Of a stretch of DNA of 21,508 nucleotides, positions 11,468 to 20,700 are shown one piece after another. The translations under genes were made by a program, and so were the position numbers. The stretch is from Sphaeroforma arctica JP610 (lineage: Eukaryota > Opisthokonta > Ichthyosporea > Ichthyophonida). Each line of letters starts with the position of its first letter. The first letter of the stretch is position 1. Where the stretch lies: positions 18,543 to 40,050 of the forward strand of contig NW_014039848.1 of the NCBI RefSeq assembly GCF_001186125.1. Reading direction: 5' to 3'. Below the pieces are notes generated by a model that had not been told where the DNA came from, searched no databases, and saw nothing but the letters and a program-made list of their open reading frames with translations.

Positions 11468-11903
11468 CGATTAGCAGCGAGTATAGTCGAGCATGAATGT
11501 AGGCAAAGTGGATAGTTAGAAATTTAATATCCAGTTTGGTTATGATTGACGAGCATCTACCACCTGTAAGTCGACAAATAGGGCGTCCATATAGCGAAAG
11601 CAGGTGACACGTTACCAGTAAAAGATCCGTCTGTAGGTATGATTGCCTGTATATTGACGAGTTAAAACGGGATACCTAATAACTCATACATGGGCACATA
11701 TACAGTAGGTGGTGTATTCTGGTTATATATATCACTTGTGTCTGCGACCAAACTTGTATTTGTCGTACTCAGTTGGCACCAGGCCACATAACCGTAGATA
11801 TCTCGGCGCATATAGTGATGATCTAGTATCCATCTGTTCCATACATATATCAACATAGGGCTCTAAGGTAATCTGAATCGCTCTATAAGTCCATTACACT
11901 ACT
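11468..11903. other. Upstream region of the PPR gene
   Basis: No gene is supported. The interval should contain the promoter and 5' UTR of the PPR gene, but no convincing core promoter element was recognised. An in-frame TAA at 11886-11888 precedes the chosen start. Confidence 0.35.
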
Positions 11904-14900
11904 ATGTACGTGGGCATGAACACAGTACATACGGGATATGGTGCGATAAGGATGCGTTTCCAGTTTGAGCTGTCACAGTGCCTAGTAAAGCTCCCCATGT
12001 GCGTGCATCGCCGCGTTCTAGGTTCACTAGGAAGTTACAGACGCAGCTCACACGCAAGTTGCAGAAAGTTACATCGTTCCCATAAGGTATCAGGTGGGAT
12101 GTATAATGGATCAGCTGCGTGCAGACATGCGGTCAGTACACATACAGTATTGCCAAATGCGATGGGCAGCTCACGCATGTTTGGCGTGCTGAGAGAGACA
12201 CACACACATACACCGTTACTTCAGCCTAGGAGTAGAGGGTCACGACAGACCCACACAACAATATTACCTATACATAGAATACATCACCGAATAGCTATTA
12301 GTTCGCTGCAATATCGGTTGTTCACAATAATACCAGAACGACCACAAATACATGCCAACCTAAGTCAAACATCTCTGCTTAGTTCAAGCAGTCGTTGCCA
12401 TATTCATACGATACGAAACCAACCAACCATATCTGAGTGCCACAATCACAACAGTGTAGATTTACTAGAGAAAAGTGTAGCTACAGCGAGCAATGGGTTC
12501 ATACACGGGGATGCACTTCAACAGGAGGCTCAAAGACTCTCCGCAGATATCACAGCACCCCACCTGGGCGCATTGCAGAATCGACACACACACGTGGCTA
12601 CGCATCAAAGTGACATCATACGCCCTAGTCGGCGGAGGGTGAGGCTACCAGAGCTTTGGCGACAGGCCGAAGAATCACAGAACTACACGGACGTGTGTGC
12701 GCATGTGGATGAGCTGTTGCAGCGAGAGACACTGCTGTGCAAGGACGGTCTTCTGGCTATGCAGGTGTACAAGAACACTGGCGAGCCAGAGAAGTGCGAG
12801 AGAGTGCTGGAGTATCTCCGCAAACGTAATACCAAGCTAACCAGTCAACACTACAATGTGGTGATGGCGAGCCTCGGCGAGGCTGGGGACTATAACCGAG
12901 CAAACGAGTACTATAGGGAGATGGACAAGGCTGGTGTGGCTATCACGAGCAGGACGCATAACGCCATGATGACGGCGTATAAGCAAGGGGACCAGTGGAA
13001 AGATGGCCTTAAATTATTCAGAAGGCTGCAGAAGAAACAAGTCCCTCTGGACTACGATGCGTACATGTGTGCGCTAGCTCTGTGTTCCAAAGACGGGCAG
13101 TGGAGAGATGCCCTGAAGTGGTTGCAGGAGGCTCGGATCAGGGGTCTGTCGTGCAATACAGGTATGTATAACAACACACTGGCAGCATGCTCCAAAGCAG
13201 GTATCGCAAACCCTGCAGTGAAGCTATACTGGGAGATGGAGAATATGGGTATCGCACGCGATGTGAATACGTACAGTATAATTCTTGGTGCGTGTGCGAA
13301 GGACAAGAAAGGGAAAGGTAATACGGCTGTAAGTATACTGAAGAAGCTGCTCTCAAGCAATATCGTTCCTACCACCAAGATATATAACAAGACGATCTCT
13401 GCGTGCGCAGCCGACGGGCAATGGGCGAAGACTGTTGAGCTGCTGCAGGAGATGCACCTGCGGGGTGTGGCATGCGACACCTTCTCGTACAGTAAAGTTA
13501 TCTCTGCTTGTGCGAAGGCCGGCAAAATGGACACAGCCTTACATCTATTGCGCGACATGGAGGCTAAGCATGTGGCTAGGGATAGCACCACATACAACGG
13601 AGTTATTCAGGCATATTCCAAGAACGGCGACTGGACGAGTGCGCTAAGCATGCTGCGTGAGATGCTTCGCCTGGATATCGCCGGTGAGACTGTCTCCTAC
13701 AACCGGACGATCTCTGCGTGTGCCAAAGCTGGGCAACATATTCCGGCTCTGGATCTGCTGCGGACTATGCGGGCTGGCGACGTGGCCATCGACAAGTACA
13801 CGCTCAGTCAAGTGCTACTCGCATGTATGAAGTACGCGGAGTGGACGCATGCCCTGATTGTCTTGCGCGAGGCTCCGCAGATGGGCGTGGCGCGCGATAC
13901 CGTTTTATACAACAACGCAATAACTGTATGTGCGAATGCCGGCGAGTGGGGAGAGGCTCTGAAGTTGTTACAGGAAATGTCAACGGAAGGCGTTGCCTGT
14001 GATACAGTCACCTACACCCAGGCCATTGCCGCGTGTGCCAAAGGCGACCAGTGTGACAAGGCCATACACTTGCTGCGGGAAATGGCCGACAGAGATATCG
14101 GATACAGCACCGAGGTGTACAATGCAGCCATCACCGCATGCCACGGGCGCGGACGATGGGGAGACGCACTCAAGCTACTGCGTGAGATGCAGAGCCAGGC
14201 GTTGGTATGCAACACAGCCACATACAACAGCGCGATCGCTGCGTGCAAGACGGACGGGGTGTGGGAGGAGGCTCGTTCCTTGTTGCGTGAGATGGGTGAA
14301 AAGAACGTCGCTTGTGACCTGCACACTTACCGGGGTGTAATCACCGCGTGTGTGACGGCCGGTGCATGGCAAGCGGCGCTAGCGTTGCTGGCGGAAATGC
14401 CGGAGAAAGGGATACAAACCGACACTTACACCTACACAAGCGCCATCAGCTCGTGTGTAGCAGACGGGCAGTGGGAAGTGGCCTTGGATCTATTTAATCG
14501 TATGGACATGGAGGGTATAGAGAAAAATTCGGCGGCGTACAATGCTGTGATTGAGGTTCTGGGCAAGCAAAGTAGCCTCGCAGGCAGAATCGATGTGTTG
14601 TACGATGAGATGGTCGTATTGTTGCCAGAGTATGTGACAAAATGGGACAATCTGTGGGAAAATGGACTGTTAGATTTGCACAACCACTCAGCGCATGTCG
14701 CGCAGGCTGCGGTGAGACGTCTGCTGCGACTGATGAGTGCGCAGCGGCAGCAGCACGCAGCGGGCGATAAAAGTGGACTAGTGCCGAGTGACTGTGGATC
14801 AAATAGCACGAATGTAGGTGTGACCAGATTGTGTGACCAGAGGAGTAGTGGGCCGGTATTGAATGGCAGTAGGCCAGGTGGACTAGTGTTGCGAGCCATT

Positions 14901-15179
14901 GTGGTAGGTAAAGGGAACAACAGCGTGGACGGTCGGGTGGTACTGCCTGCGGTCCAAGCCCTATTGGGGGATCTAAAACCGCCTATATCTTCTCGTTTGA
15001 GTGTTGAGAATGACGGGGAATTGTTTTTGGATGAGAGTGACCTGGACAAATGGTTGGAAGCTAGTCAACATTGTGGGGACGTGCGTAGTACAGACAAGCC
15101 TGAGCTTTTGGCCAGCACGGAGAGGAGCGATAGGTCAGGTGATGGGGCGAAAGTAAGTAATTCAGCGCTCACAGAATAG
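11904..15179 (+). CDS. PPR-SMR protein (pentatricopeptide repeats plus C-terminal Smr domain)
   Basis: A single uninterrupted frame of 1091 residues. The ATG at 11904 is the first after an in-frame TAA at 11886; a later Met such as M17 could also be used. Residues 1 to about 270 are low-complexity, rich in His, Ser, Thr and Arg with few acidic residues early on, as expected of an organelle targeting region plus linker. From Tyr317 to Tyr879 there are 16 back-to-back PPR motifs. All are 35 residues except the fifth (37), with the recurring pattern YNxxIxACAKxGxWxxALxLLREM. A degenerate unit probably precedes them (about 279-313) and a partial one follows. The C terminus carries an SMR domain (about 920-1055) with LDLH (923-926), VVGKGNNS (1000-1007), VVLPAVQALL and DLDKWL. 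PPR proteins bind single-stranded RNA, usually in mitochondria or plastids. SMR domains with LDxH and TGxG-type motifs act as endonucleases in some relatives (plant SOT1). A role in mitochondrial RNA processing is inferred. Confidence 0.93.
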   Translation: MYVGMNTVHTGYGAIRMRFQFELSQCLVKLPMCVHRRVLGSLGSYRRSSHASCRKLHRSHKVSGGMYNGSAACRHAVSTHTVLPNAMGSSRMFGVLRETHTHTPLLQPRSRGSRQTHTTILPIHRIHHRIAISSLQYRLFTIIPERPQIHANLSQTSLLSSSSRCHIHTIRNQPTISECHNHNSVDLLEKSVATASNGFIHGDALQQEAQRLSADITAPHLGALQNRHTHVATHQSDIIRPSRRRVRLPELWRQAEESQNYTDVCAHVDELLQRETLLCKDGLLAMQVYKNTGEPEKCERVLEYLRKRNTKLTSQHYNVVMASLGEAGDYNRANEYYREMDKAGVAITSRTHNAMMTAYKQGDQWKDGLKLFRRLQKKQVPLDYDAYMCALALCSKDGQWRDALKWLQEARIRGLSCNTGMYNNTLAACSKAGIANPAVKLYWEMENMGIARDVNTYSIILGACAKDKKGKGNTAVSILKKLLSSNIVPTTKIYNKTISACAADGQWAKTVELLQEMHLRGVACDTFSYSKVISACAKAGKMDTALHLLRDMEAKHVARDSTTYNGVIQAYSKNGDWTSALSMLREMLRLDIAGETVSYNRTISACAKAGQHIPALDLLRTMRAGDVAIDKYTLSQVLLACMKYAEWTHALIVLREAPQMGVARDTVLYNNAITVCANAGEWGEALKLLQEMSTEGVACDTVTYTQAIAACAKGDQCDKAIHLLREMADRDIGYSTEVYNAAITACHGRGRWGDALKLLREMQSQALVCNTATYNSAIAACKTDGVWEEARSLLREMGEKNVACDLHTYRGVITACVTAGAWQAALALLAEMPEKGIQTDTYTYTSAISSCVADGQWEVALDLFNRMDMEGIEKNSAAYNAVIEVLGKQSSLAGRIDVLYDEMVVLLPEYVTKWDNLWENGLLDLHNHSAHVAQAAVRRLLRLMSAQRQQHAAGDKSGLVPSDCGSNSTNVGVTRLCDQRSSGPVLNGSRPGGLVLRAIVVGKGNNSVDGRVVLPAVQALLGDLKPPISSRLSVENDGELFLDESDLDKWLEASQHCGDVRSTDKPELLASTERSDRSGDGAKVSNSALTE
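14661..15068 (+). other. SMR (small MutS-related) domain within the PPR protein
   Basis: Residues about 920-1055. The first half has LLDLHNHSAHVAQAAVRRLL, matching the SMR opening LDLHxxS...A...L. The second half has RAIVVGKGNNS, then GRVVLPAVQALLGDL, then an N-x-G-x-L...DLDKWL end, matching the (T/V)GKGxxS...VLxPAV...L block of the family. Between them (about 946-993) lies a roughly 48-residue Gly/Ser/Asn-rich insertion absent from typical 80-90 residue SMR domains. The family's LDxH and GKG motifs are both kept, so nuclease activity is possible. Confidence 0.85.
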
Positions 15180-15840
15180 GCGGTGTACAGAGTGTGCTGG
15201 GAGGCAGTTGAGGATGGTTTAGCACTAAAGATGGGATTGGGACGGGCTAGTGGTGAAATAGAGAGATTCATGCAGCGATTTAAAATACTGTTTGGGCTGA
15301 ATGAGGGAGAACCATGACACCGGTAAGGTTAAGCATGTTGAAGAAGTTGGATTGAGCCTTATATGTGCCCACGGATTTGTAATTACAGCATTGGGGTGTC
15401 CGAATGTAAGTGCTCTAGATTTCCACCGAATGAGCTTAGTACGAAGTGTTCTGTATGGCGGGTACTGACTTATACGTGAGAAGGTCGTACAATAAACTAT
15501 AGGGATATAGTCTTTTAAGTCTAAAAAAAACGACATACGATAGTCGGTGGCCCAAATTTTGTATGTGTACATATATGCCAACATACATATGGGTGAGCCT
15601 CAACGGCCAAAGGTATAGCTGATGGGTATGGCGAGTATCAAAGAGTCTATTTGAATCTCGCTGCATGAGACATTGGATCGCGATGAGCAAACTGATAAAT
15701 GTCTAGGCTCTTGATACGAGACAGCTGTGTGGATTAGAAACGCATGCAGGCTAGCGAGAGTGGCTAGAAGTGACAAGTGTATTTCTGGTCTGAGATTCCG
15801 TTGCGTATACATCCCATTTTTGTCTTGAAAAGTCTGTTCG
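15180..15840. other. 3' flank of the PPR gene, otherwise no gene
   Basis: No coding region is supported. Several short minus-strand frames overlap one another without motifs. The interval contains the likely 3' UTR and a candidate poly(A) signal at 15491. Confidence 0.4.
15491..15496 (+). terminator. Candidate poly(A) signal of the PPR gene
   Basis: A canonical AATAAA sits about 310 bases after the PPR stop codon. It is the first good match downstream, but AT-rich DNA makes chance matches common and no cleavage site can be confirmed. Confidence 0.35.
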
Positions 15841-16221
15841 GTGTGCATCGAACAAGCACTTTCAGGGAAAAGTCAGTGTTTGCAGATATATCGGTGCGGG
15901 TCGGCTTGTCAGCAGGTGCTGGTTTATCGTGGTGAACATTTCAAACAGTATTTCGCGATGTATTGGGTGAGACTCTTATACGCTAAAGTTTTGAGAGATA
16001 AGGTGCCAGTGTCAATGCAAGGCGAACGTCTGAAGTGGCAGATCGAAGTACTTATACTCGATAGAAACATTTGTCGCAACAGCACATCTGAGGGGTTTTG
16101 GTGCACCTTCATTGCTGATGATATCTGGGCCCTAGGCTTAAAAGTACAAGCCCCAAACGTACATTGTCCCAGTCGCGCTCTCAGTGGAGCCCAACCACAT
16201 AAAATGGGTCTTCTTTTCTAG
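15841..16221 (+). CDS. Unsupported hypothetical open frame
   Basis: About 126 codons without a stop, starting at a GTG rather than an ATG; the first ATG-led segment starts at about 15958. Composition is Cys- and aromatic-rich (QYFAMYWVRLLYAK, GFWCTFIADDIWALG) and no family is recognised. It could be an exon, a remnant or a chance frame in this otherwise non-coding gap. Confidence 0.2.
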   Translation: MCIEQALSGKSQCLQIYRCGSACQQVLVYRGEHFKQYFAMYWVRLLYAKVLRDKVPVSMQGERLKWQIEVLILDRNICRNSTSEGFWCTFIADDIWALGLKVQAPNVHCPSRALSGAQPHKMGLLF

Positions 16222-16329
16222 GCAATGATAACAGTATTCAGGTTAACGTCTGCCATCGCTACGAGCAGGTCGATAGTATATCTGGCACTGATCACCAGGA
16301 TGGATGTGTATGAACTTAGAATACAGCAG

Positions 16330-16622
16330 AATGGCGACCACTAACACAGTCGACGAGGTTGAGTTCAAGGATGTGTGCTCCAGAGGCCAGTCGTTGCACC
16401 ACCATGGAGACCACTGGTAAAATCGACGAGGTAGAGACGACAGTGGTACATCACCATGGAGACCACTGATTAAGTCGATGGGATAGAGGTTATGGTTATG
16501 TGATCCTCGAGACGACAGTGGTACATCAACATGGAGACCTTTGATAAAGTCGATGGTTTGGATGTGTGATCCCAGAGACCAGCCCGTGCACCACCATGGA
16601 GACCACTGGTGAAGTCACAATG
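16330..16622. repeat. Imperfect minisatellite, units about 52-75 bp
   Basis: The motif CATGGAGACCACTG(G/A)T..A(A)GTCGA(C/T)G begins at 16403, 16455, 16530 and 16595, with a weaker copy at about 16330. Spacings are about 73, 52, 75 and 65. Units alternate between endings containing GAGACGACAGTGGTACATCA and endings containing CCAGAG(A/G)CCAG...GCACCAC, so it looks like a higher-order array of two variant units. It lies between the two convergent host genes. Confidence 0.85.
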
Positions 16623-16624
16623 TA

Positions 16625-17261
16625 TAAAACACAAGGCCGCCTGATCGATAGTAATGTCTGCAGTTTCGCGCCGGCGATATTCTTAGGTGGTGAGATTTTG
16701 ACCCGATGAATTTCACACTTTATCTGATTCTGTGTTTTCAGATCGTTTACATTAAAATATCTTAAGATCGCTCTCGTGATACGATGACGTTTGCGTTTAG
16801 TACACCTGCGTGGTACTGCGTTGGCGTTGTGCATGCGAGCATAGTTTGATAATGCTTTGTACTTCGTGCGAAGTTTGTCGATCTCGGAAGGCTGCAAATA
16901 CAAGACCGCCAAATTGATTGTACGGTTTCCGATGGATCCGACCAGTTTCTACTAATCCCCTGCCCCAAGGACGCTAGGCACTGGTAAATGATGGGACCGC
17001 TATATAATTTCATCTCTAACTGGCCATGCAAAGAGTTCTATCGGTGTTGCCGACAGAGACTCGCAAACCGCCATGTTTCCGATTGTGGGAGAACCGATCT
17101 GCGTTGTCGCTGTGCTTGATATATTTGAATAGTGCCCTATCGTTATATAGGCGCACGATGTTTGATATCAACCTGTCGTTCTTGTTTGATCGACTGCTAT
17201 GATGAAGAAATTCGTTCTTCGTTGGCCGAACCACGGGATATATAGATGCTTCAATACTCAC
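16625..17261 (-). pseudogene. Possible decayed coding remnant, family unknown
   Basis: Three partly overlapping minus-strand open stretches in different frames cover the interval (17261-17016, 17031-16762, 16912 to about 16625). Segments such as PSEIDKLRTKYKALSNYARM and a basic KRKRHRITRAILRYF read like a real helical, basic protein. No family is recognised. It may be a broken transposon-derived or host gene. Extension into the adjacent minisatellite is probably not meaningful. Confidence 0.25.
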
Positions 17262-17744
17262 AAAAGTTTCAATGGACCTACGCTATGACAATTATGAATA
17301 TTGCAAATGAATGCTTTAGGCTAAGCCAGTAAGGAGGTTGTCGGTCACAGAAAGAGGGGATAGGCTGTATCCGATATGATGCCTTACATCCCTTTTGAAA
17401 ATATAGTAAGTTTTTTGATATTTATATTTTCTTAATTTAAAAAAAACTAACAATCTCGCACGATTCCATTCTTTTGTCGCATTCCGAACGCCCGAGCGTT
17501 GAATATCTATAGTCTGAACCATACTATGATCTCGATCTACTATTGAGGCAATCTCTGTCGAGTGTAATCCATTAAAAACTATTCATATTTACAATAAATT
17601 CTAAAATATTAAAATTTGCCAATTTCAAGGTATGCAATTCTAGTTCCTGCTAGCTCAATCGCTGAACGAGAGCTGCCTTCTGCAACATCAATTTTCTCCG
17701 CATTGTTCCTATTTCTTAAGATTTGCCACTACTATCGTCTGCTG
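17262..17744. other. 3' flank of the spliced minus-strand gene
   Basis: AT-rich, with no coding signs. It contains the likely 3' UTR of the minus-strand gene ending at 17745. No strong poly(A) signal was recognised on that strand. Confidence 0.35.
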
Positions 17745-20700
17745 TCAAGCGCTTAGTACGCTTATAGCATCTATGTCAAAGCTAGAAGTTGACCCCATGT
17801 CAAAGCTAGAACACGCCGCACTGAATATCCGTCCCCACGCACTTGTGGTAGTGCCCTGCAACACACAGTGTCCGAGCGCACACACCCGCAACCACAGCCG
17901 ACGGAACTCGGCATCGTACTCGAACGAGTTTTTATTGCTATTCCTGTGTGTGTGTAGTGCAGATTTTATTTTAGGGGTTTGGAGTTTTAGGATTCAGGAT
18001 TTTAAGCATAGGGATTTAGGGTTGTTTTGTGGGTGTGTTGCACGGGTGTGAAATGGGCTGACGCCACACGCAGACCATGCAAAACACTGGCGATGGCGTG
18101 ATACTTTGATGATGAGCGTCAAACTATATTTGCGAATGTTGTACGTTGAGAGAAAGGTATATGTGAACTAATGTAAGCAGACATAGGACTGCATCGCACA
18201 ATAATGGAAATATGCATACAATATACCCGCAGAAGCAAAAATCAAAAAAACAGTAATTGTAAATATACAATACATATAATACCTATATTAATAGCAGTCA
18301 ACTTGAATTTGAATTCTCATATCATACAAAATACAACAAAGCTTTACAAACCAATAGCAGTTATACTGCACCTGAAGCGAGATTCAGATACACTACATAT
18401 CCTTTTTTTCACAGAGAATACCAAAACATTGCATATCGAAATACGAACTATCCTCTCATAATGCATGCGAAAGTAACTTACGATTCAGCGCAGATGGCTG
18501 CTGGCCCTTGCTGCAGCCGCGAGTACGTTCTGTTATTGACCAGCTGTAGATCAATTGCAATTGTCCTGAAGGCGTCTGAATTCCGTTGTCCAGGTCCCAT
18601 TTCTTGTGACAATATAAATCTCATGCTCTCAATCACTTCCGCTGAGCTCAGGCATGCGCTCAGCACTAGCATACTGCAACAAAGAGACGGCATGATTCAG
18701 CACCATCCCTAGACCCCTGACCAGCATGCGGATACACAGAATAAATCTCATGAATACATCCTACAAACACCTCACGTACACACACCCTTCACACATACCG
18801 TGGAAGCTCCACCATTAACGTCGGGCTGAAGCATACAATGTCTTCCAAACTCAACACTTGGTCATCTGCAAGAGCCCTCAGCACACGCTTAGCCTCACTC
18901 GTCAGCAGCACTTCGGACAGGTTAGTCTTAGCTGTGTGTATGGACTCATACACTCGATACGCTGCACAGAATGCGCGTAGCACCGTCTGGTACTCACATT
19001 TGCAGGCGCTGCGTTTGCCGTCGCGGGCGGTTCCCTGTTAGTTGAGATGAGGTAGCGGATGGAATAAGCATGTAGATAAGATACGAGGATGAAGTGAAGT
19101 GCGATTTCGATGTCATCTGAATGTTGTATATGAGTAGAGAGGCGGGATTAGATGTGTTGTGTAAACGCTGTAGGACGCACAGATCGCTGGCAGCACTGTG
19201 ATCCCTCGCATTTGAAAGTATGTTTAGATATGCTTTATCGCACGTAGCACAGGTTCGTTGAAACAGAAACTAATACTGTAGCCACTATATGTATGCCTAA
19301 GTGACTAAGGAGAAGATCCAGAAACCAGATAGTGTGCAGACACTACACGCAATAGATTGATGAGAGTGAGCACAAACACTCATATGAATATTTCGGCAGA
19401 CGCATATATGGCTCTCGAGCTCATTCTCACGAGCGTAATAGGGCCAGCGATTGGACTAAACAGATGTCCAGTGAAAAAGTAGGTATATATATTCAATTCA
19501 ACTGCAACAGCCAGCCTACGCTGCGCTCTAAGCACAGTCAATAGAGATGCAGTGTACAGGTGATATCTTGATATTCGTGTTGCAATGAAGTTTTAAACTG
19601 TAGATTATCGCAACACAGACGGTCCGCAAACTATCACCACCCCCCCCCCCCTCCCCCCAACTACCGGACGCTGACATGCGAAGGTGCGTATGCGGAAGAT
19701 GAAGCTCCGAAGGTACTCTAGCAGATTCAGAAATACTCAACACAAGGTGCGCTTTGCACCTTCATGTACATTCACCACAGCTTACGATTAGCACATGCAT
19801 ATGAACACAACTTACATTCAGTGCGAACTGCGACAGCTCCTCGCGACAGTCATTGAACGCTGCAATGACTTTGTTTGCGGCTTTTTGTAGGTGGCGATCC
19901 CCGTGTTGCGCATTCATTTGTATGGCACTGAGTATGAGGGCCACTTGTATCTTGGAGGATCCGGGCTGTGGTATGATGAAGGGTGTGATGTTAGAATCAC
20001 ACATATTCATGTGTGTATTTGAAAGAATTTATACATAGAATGCTAGTACGGCGTAGGTTTATGTGCACTTGCACGTGAGAGCTGCGCCAGAGCTTATATT
20101 GCGGTGAAGGTGTGCTGTGGTAAATCTCGGTACAGCGTATACTGTACTCGTACCCATTGTGCATTCGAACGAGATGCTTTGGACCTTATATCCATCACAA
20201 GTATTCATAAATGTTAATCAATATATATGCATGCATGCTGCACTTGACCAGGCTACTGCGTAGATGTTTCCAATTCTCCCGCGAGATAGTATACTGCTAG
20301 TGCAACTTGGAAAAGATAGAACCCGCAACATCTATCTGATCTATTCTATACGTTTGTATATAACCAGGACGCAAGTATACATGCTATATGCAGCACACAT
20401 AAACTCTATCTCCACCATAATTGATCATCAACTAGTTACACAGTACAGTTTGTTTCCGTATACAGGCATGGCTAATGCATCACACCGCAACGACTCACAT
20501 TGGTGTCCAGTTTCACGCCGCAGGGGTACTGCTGGCATTGACCGATCACACTCAGCAGAGCTTCGACGGCTTGGCGCTGTAAATGAAAGGGGTGACCAAC
20601 AATGAGCACAATCTAATATGCTTGGGAAGGAATACTCAAATTAAAGATGAAATATTCGCGTTTCTGCCCAACTGACAGTTCACGCACACGGGAAGGGTGA

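Noticed and set aside
13052-13597. Minus-strand 181-codon frame, and other frames antisense to 12.8-15.1 kb
   Set aside because: They mirror the regular 105-base periodicity of the PPR repeats on the other strand, a known source of spurious long frames.
16330-16622. CRISPR array
   Set aside because: The units vary in length and sequence, lack unique similar-sized spacers, and the window is clearly eukaryotic.
17955-18050. Interstitial telomere array
   Set aside because: The TTTAGGG-like units are few and irregular, so a G/T-rich intron is the simpler explanation.
19528-19743. Extra exon of the minus-strand gene within its longest intron
   Set aside because: The frame translates the homopolymer tract into a poly-Gly run and no good acceptor/donor pair brackets it. 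The neighbouring exons already join in phase without it.
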